Shown: one piece after another, positions 35,390 through 48,390 of the stretch | How the letters are laid out: every line of letters starts with the position of its first letter | How positions within the stretch are numbered: position 1 is the stretch's first letter | Origin: Torymus aiolomorphi | Taxonomy: Eukaryota; Arthropoda; Insecta; Hymenoptera; Torymidae | NCBI GenBank assembly: GCA_036365515.1 | Contig: CM070873.1 | Span: 262,200,075-262,264,074 of the forward strand | Length of the DNA stretch: 64,000 nt | Direction: 5' to 3' | Translations under genes and position numbers: made by a program | The notes under the pieces: model-generated | Told to the model about the DNA's origin: nothing | Seen by the model: the letters and a program-made list of their open reading frames with translations, nothing else | Database searches by the model: none

Positions 35390-36769
35390 ACGCGCCCGGA
35401 TTTAATTATGGCGGAGAGATCTACATCTAGAAAATATCCCCGCGCTCATAACTCGGACCGTTAACGCACTGCACAGCCGGCGTGTGTAACAACGGGTGCA
35501 GTGCGCCTTTTTTCCGATAAGCCCGCGTCGCCGCAGCGGAAACTCCCGTGTAGATTTTTGCGGACAAAGTAGGCAGCAGCTTTCCACGGGAGACAACGCA
35601 GTCCTCTCCCTCTCCATATAGCACACATATTATACGCGTCCGACTCGTTAGATACGGGCCACACTTCGGTCGCTATCGGCCCCGATCTTCGGCATAAATC
35701 TCCCCCGTTCGCGATTAGTCGATGCTATCGCGACTTGCGATCGACGCGAGAAAGAGAAAGATAAGCGCGTTGCGTCGATCCTCGCGTGTCGCGCGCATTG
35801 TACCCATAAACGTCGCCGCGATATCAGGGACGAAAAGTCGCGAGCGTTAAAGATAGAGGAGGTCGCGTATATATAAGTGTAGACACTGACCGCGTGTATA
35901 TATACGTGTTTGCGCATGCGGTGGCTTTCACCGACGAGGAAAGCGCAGCAGCGACTAGCCAAACGCTTATCGAGGAAGTGGGCTGACCCATCGCGCTTCT
36001 ATATGGACTTTTGAAAGTGCGACTCCGAACGCATAGTATATATTCTTTCGCTCGCTTCTGTATGTCTCTGTATGTATGTATACACGAGAGCGCGCAAACG
36101 GAACGCAAGTCAACTGTGAATATTCGGCCGATTTTTGCCGCGACCGATGGACACACTGCCGCGGGCAGGAGAAATTGTGTGCCCGAGACCAGCAGCGGCA
36201 GCCGTATATACGTTACTCTTTTACAACCGATCGTTTCTCTTTCGCGCGTGTATGCATTATGCATGTGTGCACAAACGCCGCTCTGCTGTACTACTACGTC
36301 GGGGCTTCCTTTTACCATTTCCAATATCCATTAGGAGTAATTAGACGCCTGCGTCTCTCGAAGCGGTATAATTCATTATTTCCCGGTTTTCTCACATCGC
36401 ACCGGCGCTGCTGCGCGTATAATAGCATTAAGCGTTAATTGTCCATTAAAATAGGCCCGATTTCAATTACATATACCAAGCGCGGCATTTATACACGCCG
36501 GTCCATTGAATTTATATTTTTCACTTCGCCCGGGAGTCATATTAAATTAACACGCCTTTCTCCGCGCACGCTCGCTATCTACTTTCATTATCTCGCGCTC
36601 GCTCGCACGCGTGTAACCCTTTTCTTTTCACATTGTTCCGCGCGTATTCTTCCTATATTATACGTGCGTCCGAGGCTGCTGTCGCCGCTGATGGCGATGT
36701 GTGGGTGGGTATCAAAAAAGCGGACGTTCAGTTTGAATTTGCAACAAAGTATCGAATTTTGCGAACCTT

Positions 36770-36784
36770 TTCTCTCAGTGTAGT
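36770..36784. mobile_element. Solo MITE end at a composition boundary
   Basis: ttttctctcagtgta, the same terminal motif as the elements at 30943-31242 and 31428-31442. It lies where CpG-rich DNA turns AT-rich. No partner end was identified. Confidence 0.4.
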
Positions 36785-37014
36785 AATACTGTTAAATTCA
36801 TTATTAACGACAAGTATCGGGCATTATCAATTAAATAAAGGATGTTACCAAGACTTTTTTAATTATACATGATTTTTCTCCTGTATTGTGTGGTACAAAA
36901 ATCAGGTCCGGGAGGTAGGTGTGCATGAAAAAAATTTTTACCCACTTTTGAGAACGCATAAGTGGATTTTTCGCGTAGATTTTTTCATATATACACGCAC
37001 CTATACACTTAGAT

Positions 37015-37170
37015 TCTATACATTGAGAGAAATGTAAGAAAATTTACTATAAACGTAAGAAAAATTACTATATTCGATAGTACTGTGGGACAGCCTCAAA
37101 TTTTCATGAAATTTACTACAATTTATAGTAAAAGTTGCTATATACATAGTAAAAATTACTCAACACATTG
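37015..37170. mobile_element. Partial TA-type MITE related to the 50.8-52.5 kb element
   Basis: It starts tacattgagagaaatgtaag and continues with gtaagaaaaattactatatt, then gatagtactgtgggaca. This parallels the left end at 50834-50915 (ggagaaaaatg, gagaaaaattactatatt, taggaacgctgtgaca). The right end was not found. Confidence 0.5.
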
Positions 37171-38087
37171 AAATGTTTATAATAGCAGTATTATTTGCTG
37201 AGTTATTGATGAAAACGTGATTTTCCGACTAAATTTTTTTACTAAGGAAATAATTAGAATAAGGACTTGAAAATTTAGTGTAATGTAGAACTTAACTTGG
37301 TGGCAATATTTATTTTTAGTTTGAAGATATGGTGATTTAAGAGAAAAAGATAACAATTTTAATCTCGAATATTTCAGAAATTGATAGACCAATTAATCTG
37401 GCTAACGAACTCATTGGATTTACATAAGTGATTTAGGCAATGTTACCTCAGTTATCGGTGTTTCAAAGAAAACTTAATTTTTTATAATCTTTTTTCTCCG
37501 AGAATAATCGCAAACGACACTTCAAAATTTGGCAAAATATAGATTTTCATATAAGATAGATAAATGTACCAATTACTGCAGATGCCCCTATCACTGCGGA
37601 CTTTTATAACAATTATAAATTATAGGTTTTTAAACCTATACGCAAAAAAAAAATTTGAAAGCATTATTTGTTTTTACTTCTGAGATACAACATATTTTAA
37701 CCTGCAATACTGTATAAAAATGTAATAAATTAAAAACTTTTATTATTTTGAAGTTTCAATATTTTAAACTAAGACAATTTGAACATTCGATATTTTGGAC
37801 TTTCGACGTTTACTTCTCGACAATTTTAATTTTCGACATTTACCTTTCGACATTTAGGCCATTGAATATTCTGAACATTCGATACTTGAACATTTCTGTG
37901 GCTTCCATAGGAATAACCACTTATCTCCACTTTTCATGATTTCGACTAAATTGAGTTTTTAGTTTCGCATCGGTGTTTACGATTGCATTGTCCGTAAGGT
38001 CCCTGCCAAAAGTAAAATTTTCACGTTAACACTGCGATAAATAATTATGTAAAGCAATTGATCAATTTCAAGTTCTCGCTTTGTAGA
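37171..38087. other. AT-rich stretch, nothing recognised
   Basis: AT-rich non-coding sequence. A short run of ATTCGACATTT-like repeats occurs at 37780-37890 (cattcgata, tttcgacgtt, tttcgacatt), probably degenerate tandem sequence. Confidence 0.4.
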
Positions 38088-38216
38088 TGATTCACTTTAG
38101 AATTGAAGTCAACTATAGACGTTTTCCATTTCGACATAAGGTCTGCAGAATATGTATAATTTCGAAATTCGAAATTACGAAAATCATATTTTCAAATGTA
38201 ACAATTCACCTACTGT
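38088..38216 (-). mobile_element. Repeat family A, copy 2, first part
   Basis: Matches the reverse complement of 4570-4700 at high identity. The copy is interrupted at cctactGT by the element starting at 38217 and resumes at 39601 with ccaaaacatcgaatttcat. Confidence 0.8.
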
Positions 38217-39598
38217 CCCTGGTACAAAATTAACCATAATTTGACCAGAATATGGTTAATTTTCTGGTAATTGGTCAGCTTATGGTCAAAATTCTGGCCA
38301 GAAACCTCGCGTACTGACGACAGTTTCTGGTCAGAATCTGACGAATTTCTGGTCAAATAAAATCATTATATTTTAGATTATGTCCTGTACATATAATGAT
38401 CCTCACTACAGCACTCATCTGAACGCAACATGCATAATGAATCTGCCGTTTTTTAGTAAATAGGTTTTTTCTGATTGTACTCCATTTTAAATCAAAGCGG
38501 AGCATCTAATCTATATATTTTTGTAACGTCTGTTAGCCACACACACACCTGCACAGTAAGGCATAGATGCAGTAATGAAAAAAATATAATTGCAATGATT
38601 TTCAATATATCATAAAATTTTCATTGTCAAAATGAAAATATAATTAGAATTATTTTCAAGTAATGTATCATAAAGACATTACCTCTGACAATGTAAGCTA
38701 AGCTAAACATTCCTAAACCCATTTTATGCATCGGTAAAGCATTTTCAATATTTTGCCTTTGGTATATAACTAATCTGGTGATGGATTTTCATGGGATAAA
38801 GCTTATATCCTTCATATTTTGATCATATTTATCATTTAAAAAGTTGCAAATATGAACATATCCTTATTTCAAGGTTTCTTACATTTTTTGTGATTTTTAC
38901 CATTTAAAAATGATTTATTGAAGTAAATCTTTTTCCAGCAACCAGATAATGGATTCTTATAAGACAAAGCTTACATTTCTTGTATTTTAATCATAGTTCT
39001 GGTTCAAAGAGTTGTACTTCAATAAATTACTTCGATAAGTCATTTTTAAATTGCAAAATCACAACAGATATAAGAAAACTTAAAATTAAGAAATTTTCAT
39101 ATTTGAAAATTTTCAAATCATAACTATGACCAAAATACAAAGAATATAAGCTTTGTCTCATCAAAATCCTTTACCCGGTTGGTTATATACCAAAATCAAA
39201 ATATTGAAAATGCTTTATCGATGCATAAAATGAAGCTCGGAACTTCTAGCTTAGCTTATATAACGAGAGGTAATGTCTCTGATAAATTACTTGAAACTAA
39301 TTCGAATTATATTTTCTTTATTCATGCAGAGAAAATTTGATGTAAAGTCCTAAGCGTCATATTCCTTTAACTTATTTGCATTATTGAGTGAGGTGAATAT
39401 ATTAAGGTGAATATATTATACACTATTTAAGAATCAAAACAAAGCCTTTTATAATAGTATCAAGCTAAACAATTTTAAATAATATATATTATATTTCGGT
39501 TAACCAGACTTCTGGTTAATTATTGACTAACTTATGGTTAAATGGCTGGCCAATAGTTAGTGAACCGGTCAGAAAAGATGATTAATTTTCTACCAGGG
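38217..39598. mobile_element. 1.38-kb foldback transposon with CCCTGGTA ends and a 2-bp (GT) target duplication
   Basis: The ends are CCCTGGTAcAAAATTAA (38217) and TTAATTTTCTACCAGGG (ending 39598), imperfect inverted repeats. It is flanked by GT on both sides (38215-38216, 39599-39600), and the corresponding unoccupied sequence cctactgtccaaaac is present in the other family A copy at 4443-4457. Next to the ends lie repeated ctggtca/tggttaa motifs on both sides, possibly subterminal transposase-binding repeats. The middle, about 38568-39335, is a second imperfect palindrome with arms of several hundred bases (shared landmarks tttatgcatcg-taaagcat and ttttcaatattttg). There is no transposase frame, so it is non-autonomous. 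A 2-bp duplication and CCCTGG ends could fit the CACTA/EnSpm group, but this is a guess. Confidence 0.88.
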
Positions 39599-39600
39599 GT

Positions 39601-39625
39601 CCAAAACATCGAATTTCATTTATAG
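39601..39625 (-). mobile_element. Repeat family A, copy 2, second part
   Basis: ccaaaacatcgaatttcat continues the copy interrupted at 38216, matching the arms at 4418-4605. Confidence 0.7.
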
Positions 39626-39639
39626 AATTTTATTTTTAT

Positions 39640-42600
39640 TTTATTTTGTACCTCATTATCGATTGTTTACTCGACACTCTTATGCATGCGCGTTATATGA
39701 TCGGTAATTCGATTTTAATTATAATTATTATAATCCCCCTCCTCCCTTCGATTTCCCTTTTATAAATCGAGACTGACCAATGGTAATGCAATTATTGCGC
39801 GCGTCCCACGAATATATTAATAACGTTTCAGAAAATACATTAAGCTTCTTATCATCGACGTAACGATCTTTTTCCTCATACGCGGATAAAAACAAGCGCG
39901 GCGGCGGCGACTGTCGCTCCCTTTTATAAATCGCGTGCGCGGAGTCAATCAACCTGCGAGTGTCGCTCCTTTCATCGGGTGCGAGCTCGCGCTATAATTC
40001 CCGCGCGCGTGGCTATCTACCTCGGCGCACGCGAGCGCGAAAAAAGCTGCGGGAAAAAGGACCGCAAGAAAGGGAATCTGATGCTTTCTCCACCTGGTTG
40101 TTGAAAACGAACGTATAGCTGGGCGGTTGTGCCGCCTATAAGATAATGACGCGACGTCGCTCCGGGCTAAGCCTATGTGTCTGTATATATAGGTATACAT
40201 CGTATGCGCGAGAGTAGCCTCGTCGCGTGGACACACACATTCGTTTATAAACCAACAGCGCAACGGCAGCGACTTTCGCCTTTCCTCTTTCCCGGAGAGG
40301 CAGGTAATTGTTGCACTCACGCTTGCGCGCGCGTTATAGGGTTTTTTGCTCGGAAGCCGATGAGAAAGAGAGATTGGCTCTCTATCTCGACCGATGTCAA
40401 TTTTTTCCCCGTATTAATTCTCATTTTGCAGTCTGTGTATGTGTATGTGTGCGTGTGTATGTGTACACGTTAAGAGTCGATTGATTCCCAATGGCGCGCG
40501 AACGCTGGCTGTAATTTTATTGCACCGCGAATAGAAATCTTGTAGAAACCGCGTGCGCCCAGGATTCCTCGATCGTGGAAACACCTATAATCATTTCCAA
40601 AGAGTCTTGTACATATGTAGGAGCGCCACCGCGGCCGTTACAAAACCTTAATCAATAATAATTTCATTGATCTACCCGTCTGTACAATTACTTTCAATTT
40701 CACTTGGAAATTTCTCTCGTATAACCACGCGCGTTCTGAGTTATTGCAAAAGCGATTGCTTTTTTGTTTCTTGTCGTCAGCCGGTTCCCATAACCGGTAT
40801 TTTCGCATTTTCTTTAGCGACGAAAAATAATGAAACGTCAGAGGAGAGTCAAAGTTCGCAGGTGCGACGAGGTTGAACGAATCGCGCTGAAAGCGTGGTA
40901 ATGTGTATCCCTGCGGCGCGTACTGGCGGTAGCGAAAATTGAATCCGCACGTAGCGCGCGACAAGCGCTGTAATAAGCGTGAGAACATTAATATGTGTGC
41001 ATTAGGGAGTTCGTGTACTATATACACATGATATTCTCGGTTTGCCTGATTTGAATTACGTGATGGTGGTAATTTAAATTAATTAAATAATTAAAGCGCA
41101 GACCGAGATAACGAGTGAGTTAAAATAAATGACGTGTGTTTTTATATACATCTCTGCTCGTTTATAGGCTAACTGAAACTACCATTTCAAAAATTGTATT
41201 CTCAAAATTTCCTCTACTGTCATTTTTCACGAAACTTAATGAATCAAAAATAATGGTATATCCTTGTACAATAAATTCACAATATTTGTCATTTACATAA
41301 CAGCATTACACTCCCGCTTTCAAAAGTCCTTCTCCTCCAAAACAATGGACTCCTCGAAAAATTCCCGGAGTTGCCCGAATACTATTTTCGCAACTTTTAT
41401 CCACTTGGTCAGCAGCTTTCGCGTGTCCTCGACTACGCTGCCGCTTGTCCAAACCCACACGTTTCAGGAATTTCTCTTTCTCATCCACGTCTACCAAAAC
41501 GCGCGATATTGACGCGTTACAGTGGGAGACTCGAACAAGATCCAGTTGAGAAAAGAGGAAGCGCTCGGGGCGATAAAGCCGAGAAAACGAAGGAAACGAT
41601 CGCGGGAGACGCGACCGGTAGGTGAGTCAGTCCGATCGCACATACGGGAGAGGGCGAGAGAACCCGCCGCGAGTTTTCTTCTGCGATTGCACATACGTAC
41701 ACGCGGGATCTCGGCCCCGATGGCGAATCTCTTCGATCCCGTGCGATATATATATAACCAAGCACGTGATGGCTCGATTTTAGCTGCAGGCGGTCGGAGA
41801 GAATTTTTCCCCCACCTCTCCCGATAAATATACTCTTACCTTCGTTTGAAGGCTCGAGCCTGCGCGTTTCTAATATGCGTCGGGCGCGCGTGCGCGCAGT
41901 TGAGCAATCGCCGCGCGGAAGCCCCGGCGATTTGCATACAACTAGTATACGAGAGAATGCATTTTACATGCAAAAATATTATCACATTGTTTGCATGGCA
42001 TTATACGCGTGTAAATATGATTTTATAAAGCACTCGAATTTGCATGAAACGTGTTTTTACTCGAAGTCGCCGAAGTTATATATGCGAGAAGGATATGCAA
42101 ATTTTTGGTAAAAATAGAGGCATAGGGATCTCGCTACCAATGAAACTGGTATACCCCCACTCCTTGGCTAATAAAGTATTTTTTATATACACATATCGGG
42201 CTGAAAATACTCCGACGCGAGGCGCTTGGGAATCCGAGTATAATACGCGAATAAACTCGCGAAAGTAGGAGTAGAGGATGCAGCGAAATAAAAAGTCAAT
42301 TAAGCGAGACACAACGCGATGGGGACTCGCTCACTCACTCACCCACGCGATAAAAAGTATAATCCAGCCAAGACAATGGTCATCGAGAGGCATCATGCTT
42401 CGCAGCGTGTAACGAAACGAGACGTCAAATGCTGACCCGCCAAATTGGGCTGCCTTATGCTGTTTGGGACGCGTGAGTTGGCGTCACTTTCGATTCGCGC
42501 AGTACCTATACACACATACAGACGTAGTCGTCGTCCGGTGAGCGCGATCGAGTCTCCCCGCTGCGCGAGAATGGAATATGGAAACGACAGAAAGAATTCC

Positions 42601-45570
42601 CCAACAAAAGATACTATACTACCGGGCGCACCACAGGACTGTTCTGCCATATCCCAGAAAAATCCGCGCCGCGGGTCGCCCAGCCGGTGGTTGCTCTCGT
42701 ATACGGACCAGCGCGCGCGTAGGTACCTATACACACACACTTAATTCAGCGGTCGATGAAGCGTTAAGAAAGAGCTTCAAGAAAGTTTAGAAAACGCGTA
42801 CTCGAGGGAGATATTCCCTCCAATCGGCGCTTTTCACTTTTCGAGTACACTCGAGCGCGCGAAAGCCGCCGCGTTTTTTCGAGTGTGCTCATCTCCTTCG
42901 GTCTAATGCGCGTTATGGAACTCACCGCTCCATCGAAACTCGTGAGTTTACACAGGTAGATAGGTAGGTAGGTAAGTCCATTCATCGCCTTGTTGAGCCG
43001 TGGCGCGGATCGTTTTGCCTTCTAACGGATGGATTACCGATGGATTATTTCGTAACCGTCTCGTGAAAAAGCCCCCGGATAAACGCGTATGTGTATATAT
43101 GTACATGGTGCTATACTTGCGTGCATGTCTGCGAGCGCGGCGAATTTTTTCCGCGGTTCGGGATTGCCGGCTGCTGCACTGCGGTTAGCAAGTGTTTTGC
43201 AATTGAACACCCGCGGTGTGTATATATACACGATTTCATATTTCCTATGCGCACCCGCCGAAACCGAATCCACATCCCGCACAGACAGAGACCCACTATA
43301 CTGCTGCACAATTACGCTTTTTCCCCAATACTTTTCTCTAATCATCGCTTGCATAAGCGGCTCTTTTGCGCGCGCGAGCTTACACAGACGCACACAAAAA
43401 GCCGCGGCGTATAATCCAAGAATGATCGGGATAGGAAATTTAAAATTAATATAGGCGTGTACGCATACATACATACATACACAACAAGGAAGTATTCATT
43501 TCGAGTGAATACACAAATAACCCAGATTGTGCGGTCGATGAAAAACGTCTCGACGGTTATCCGAGTTGTATAATATGGAGAGATTCGTCGAAAAGTCTAA
43601 ACGCTTGCGCGCACTCCGAAAAACCTGACGCCTGCTTAAATTACGAGCGGCGCGCATTATATTATACGCGCGAGAAAAGAAAAACACGAGACGGAAACGA
43701 GAGGGAGGAGAGAGAGAGAGAGAGAGACAGCCAAACAATGATTGCAGATATTTAATGAGAGAACGCAGCATGTATATACACGCAGCCTCCACGAAAACGA
43801 GAGTGTATAGATATACACACACCTATTGTATCCACCTACGCTCTTCCGGCGCGTTCGCTTTTTCGCCCGGGGCGCTCTTGAAATCGTTTGTCGGCTCTCC
43901 GCACGCGGTGTACTCTCGCGTGAGCACACGTGTGTGTGTGTACGTATCGCGGAGAGATGTGAATTTAGAAATGCGCGTCGGGGGTTATATTCGACGATTT
44001 GGAGGAAGTCAAAGAAAGTGAGCGAGCGAAAGTGTGCGCGAGCGAGCGCGCGGCATTCATTAAGTGCCGGGGCTTTTTTCGCGCGTTAGCTACACGGGGG
44101 GCAATTTGTCGACGTATGTGCGAGACCGCCGCGCGGATTAATCAGGATTTCCGCTGTGTGTATATATAAGCATGTATATACGCGAGATTGGCACTTTCGA
44201 TGTCGTGCATGCTCGCTCGCCCGCTCGCGCGGTGCTTTGTCGAAGCGGCGGAGTTAACGTTAGACACACACCGCGGGTGCTCGCGCGAGGGTATTATGCG
44301 CCGCCCGAGAAATCGTGTGTAGTGTCCTTTTATCTCTTTCTCTGGCTGGTTGTATGTCGGCTCGTGTACGTGTGCTGTGCGCGAACTTGCGGGTAATAAA
44401 CTCGTTGAGGTATGGTTCCCAACGCGCGATTGCAAATCATCATCATCGTCGTCTACTTTACAGCGTCACTGTAATTCGGACACGTACGTACGCGCGATAT
44501 CTATACGAGGTTGGAGCCATATATAAGCATCGATTACCGAAAATCACCTCTCGATGGAAATGGACATGCGAGCGATTGCAAAGCGCGCATATATACTCGC
44601 TTTCTATAGGGGGATGGGGGAGAGAACTCTAATGCGTGCACGCGTATAGAACACCGATAACGAAATCTCAATTGCAAATCACACGCGCGCGGACGTAACT
44701 CGCCGCCGTCGCTCGTTATATACTCGCCACAACGTTCCCCTCTCGCTCTCTCCATTATCTTATATGGTTATGCGAGAGGAGCGTTAAAGAGCGAGCGAGG
44801 TGATTGGCTCTCTCTCTCTTTCTCTCTTGCATTTACGCGTTATTGTACGTACAGTATACGCGTGGAGCTAGTTATACCCTATGCACGAAATGTGCTTATA
44901 CGCTATTCTCTCTCGTTCTCCCTCGACACACCGCGAAAACCGTTAAGCCCCGCGCGTGGAGCCCGCAATCCCGGATATGTATCGAGCGTGCGGGAGCGCG
45001 CTGCACACACCGGGCTATTGTTGGCCCAGTCTTCGCTTACTCGCTCGCCTTCCTGCCTCACTAGCCTTCTCTCTCCCTCGTGTTGCACACGTTATACTCG
45101 CTGGAACCCCCTCGGGAGGATATAGCGGCACTTATTTTCGAATTTATATGGAATGTCTTTATTAAATTTTCTCGCCTCGACTCGCGAATCACCGCGCTGT
45201 ATTATCTTATATAACCTCATTACTTTCGCAACCAGCGGCCCGCCGCGCGTACTTAGAGATTGACTGAGCAAGCCCAGGGCACTAATTTATTTCGCGCGCC
45301 GATAAAGCTTTTGTCCGAGCTGCGTGTGTGTGTATATGTGCATGTGTGTGTGTATGAGAACTGAGCGAAATAAAAGCTGGCATTTCGTGGCTAGATCTCT
45401 CACGTGTGCATGCGCGGCCCTATACGACGAAATAATAAATTGCCACGGCGGATTAATGTGGTTTATTCGCCACGCGTGTTTTATCGATTTTCTGGACAAT
45501 TACTCAAAGAGCCGTAGATTGTAAACAGTTCGCATAGGGGCGAGTGCTGTAATCGGCAATTAATCTTATT
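39640..45570. other. CpG-rich non-coding DNA
   Basis: CpG-rich block with GCGC runs, short TATA-like runs and GA tracts. Many overlapping frames occur on both strands, none with domain-like content or matching splice sites. An open - strand stretch at 41306-41500 is somewhat more protein-like (charged, VDVDEKEKFLKRVGLDK) but has no ATG and no supporting splice signals. Confidence 0.5.
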
Positions 45571-46130
45571 AATCAAACCGTACGTTTGTTCAGTTTATAT
45601 ACTTACATTGCCGCTATGACTTATTTTCGAATCCGTGATAATCTTAAATACATTGAGATTAAAGCTTTATCAAATTATGATTTCTCAAATGAAAATATTT
45701 ATATGATTTATATATCTCTCAAATATTTGCTTTCATTTTTATATTCACCTTCCAGCATTATCGTTTTTATTAAAACCCGCAACTGCGCGCGTATTATTTC
45801 GTTTTTGAGGTTATGGATAGATCATTTTTCATTATGATTTCATTTTAATTAGTTTCAATGATAGGATAATCAGATCATTTTTCAAAGCATGAAAAAATTA
45901 ATCTTTTTATTATAATTCGATTTAATTATTTAGTTTTAAATAGTTAAGAATAAAAATTCAATTTCAAAAATACGAAGTAGCGAATTTTTGCGCTATTCCT
46001 TATAGACCAATCAAAATCAATCCTTAAATGCTTCACAACATCCGGGCATCATTTTTTTAAGGGTAGATAGCAGAGAATCTTTTCTCATTTCAATTAAAAA
46101 GTTCAAAGAAAAGCTTCATATTTGCCCATC
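45571..46130. other. AT-rich block
   Basis: AT-rich sequence with short direct repeats (gatcatttttca at 45820 and 45873). No element ends or exon were recognised. Confidence 0.4.
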
Positions 46131-47919
46131 AAATACCACCCAAAATACCGCTAATAAAACCCTTAACTTCCCTCCTACCCACGCCTTTCTGCCAACAATC
46201 TCGCATCGCGTGCAAAACACCGTTAAGACACAGAGAAAGACGCGGCGCGAGCCCGTGCGTCAGCGGGGGTATACACACATCCTCGGCTACTATTGTCGGC
46301 GTTTCGCGGCCTCTCATCGAGAACTTCTCTCTCCGCGGCACACACACTCGTACATACCACATAGCTACCTACTCTCTCTCGCTCTCTCTTGGAGCGTCTA
46401 CACGCGCGCGCACCGCACGCGGAAGCGATGCGTGCGCGCATGTGCACATAGCCGGTCAGGGGTCATCGCTAAGTCGGTGGTCCCGCTGCCCGTGCGCGAG
46501 CGAGCGAGCGAGGAGAGGAAGGAATTCCCCTCGATAATTCACGCCTTTTTCCCATAATACGACCGTGTAAACATTCATTTTGTAACCCGTGATTTCTCTT
46601 CGTGTGTCTACAGCGAGAGAGGATGCGGCAAAAAGCTGCACGCTGGTATAAAGTACAAATGTGTGTATGTGTATATGAGCGAACAACAAAAACAAGATGT
46701 CCCTGTGGGTACATATAGGGAATTTATTCTTTAATAAATCGCTATGATCAAGGGGGAGAAATATCAACTTACGCGATGGAATTGATGTGTTATTTGGACT
46801 TTTTTTTCAATAAATTTTGTAGCTTTTTTCGAAGTGAATGCGCATCGAAAGTATATGCAGGTGAAATATAGGAAAGAGAATGACGAAGTATCCGAATGAG
46901 ATATTAGTACATATACCGTGGATGTAGGATTTTTTTCTTTAGAAAGTTTCCGGGTGTTTTGTGCTTCGTACGCCAGATTACGTAAGCCCCGCGCGAGCGA
47001 GCGAGCCAGCCTGTGTTATCGTGAAATTATATCAAAAACTTGTCAATTTCTTATGGCGCTCATTAAAATACTTTACAATGCATTAGATACGGACGCGGTC
47101 GTATTAATTTGATTTATTATACAATAAAATAAATAAATTCGGTGGATTTATGTCCCGGAGCGGCATTCTATGACATTAAAATAATACGACAGTAGCCAAT
47201 ACACATGAGATATATAACGAGCCCGCGCGAGATCACCGTGTCGCTCACTCGAACGAGAGTATAGGAAATCGAAAGTAAACGCGTTTTTCGGAGTGTCTAA
47301 ATATTTACATAATTCGCTAGCAATGTCACTAACCTGTTTGCGCTCCTCGGCAATTATGTCGTCGAGTGCGCGCGCATGTGAAGTGCATCGGATCATTAGC
47401 CTCGTTTCGGCAAAGCACAGTTGAATTGCACGGGAAAAGCGTTGATTTAAATAAGCTTAGGATATTTATTTAATTATACACGAATTCATGTTGCTTCTCG
47501 CGTGTGGGCTAAAAAATGCGTAAACCTTGAGGCTTCGAAGAAGAGCGACTTTCTGCCGATTCACGAGGAGAAATCGATTTCCAAAAAAAGAGCGATTTTT
47601 CGAAGTATATATAAATCCGAAATGGGATTTTTGCGAATTTCACCTTAATTAAGAGGTCGAATAAAAAAAGGCGAAAGCGAAGCAGAAAGAACAGAAGAAG
47701 AGGGGGAGACAGAGCGAGGGAGAAGAAAGCACAAGGCAAGCTTGGCGATGCAGTCAATAAACTCGGAAGAAGAGGCGCATAAAAGGCCCCGGGGCGCTAC
47801 ACTGTACAGGATAATTATCGCTTTAATGCGCCGGTGTCTTTTTGTTTCGTCTGCGTGCTGCTGCGACCGTGTGTGCACGTACACTCGTACACATACGCGA
47901 GGCTAAAAGGGTAAAAGGC
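46131..47919. other. CpG-rich and mixed non-coding DNA
   Basis: No exon, RNA gene or mobile-element end was recognised. The frames on both strands are low-complexity. Confidence 0.45.
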
Positions 47920-47948
47920 GAAGTAGAGAGAGAGAAAGAGAAGAGAGG

Positions 47949-48039
<91 letters not shown>

Positions 48040-48063
48040 GAGAGAGAAAGAGAGAGAGAGAAG
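47920..48063. repeat. (AG)n microsatellite, about 140 bp, imperfect at the edges
   Basis: Pure GA core at 47960-48032 with interrupted GA flanks. Confidence 0.98.
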
Positions 48064-48359
48064 AGGCTTGCGCCGAGAGTCGTGCGTTACGATCGCGCGC
48101 AGGGCATACTCGACACTTCCTCGGCTCATTTACTTCCGTCTCGGGCCCCACGAGCTTTATGAGTGATAATCTAGATTAGGCGACTGCCGCAGCGCGCGCG
48201 TACCGAGCAGTCGTTAATTTCCTCTGCCGGGCTTATATGTGTAGAGACCGGCGCTCTCGCGTACCGATCGAGGGATAATATTTCTCACACAGGACCAGTC
48301 TGTGTGTATGTGTGTATAATCGACACGCAACGGCTCTTTCGTTGTACATACTTTGTGTA

Positions 48360-48363
<4 letters not shown>

Positions 48364-48390
<27 letters not shown>
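48364..48390. repeat. (GT)n microsatellite
   Basis: About 27 bp of pure GT. Confidence 0.95.

Larger units (their letters stand above)
31443..36769. other. CpG-rich non-coding DNA
   Basis: CpG-rich block with a (TC)n run at 32742-32772 and an (AC)n run at 35362-35389. Frames on both strands (for example 32883-33369, 35648-36438) are low-complexity and without splice support. No RNA gene was recognised. Confidence 0.5.

Noticed and set aside
41306..41500. - strand open stretch with charged, protein-like sequence (VDVDEKEKFLKRVGLDK)
   Set aside because: It has no ATG and no credible splice sites at its edges, and becomes ordinary low-complexity sequence upstream. Kept only as a weak possibility.
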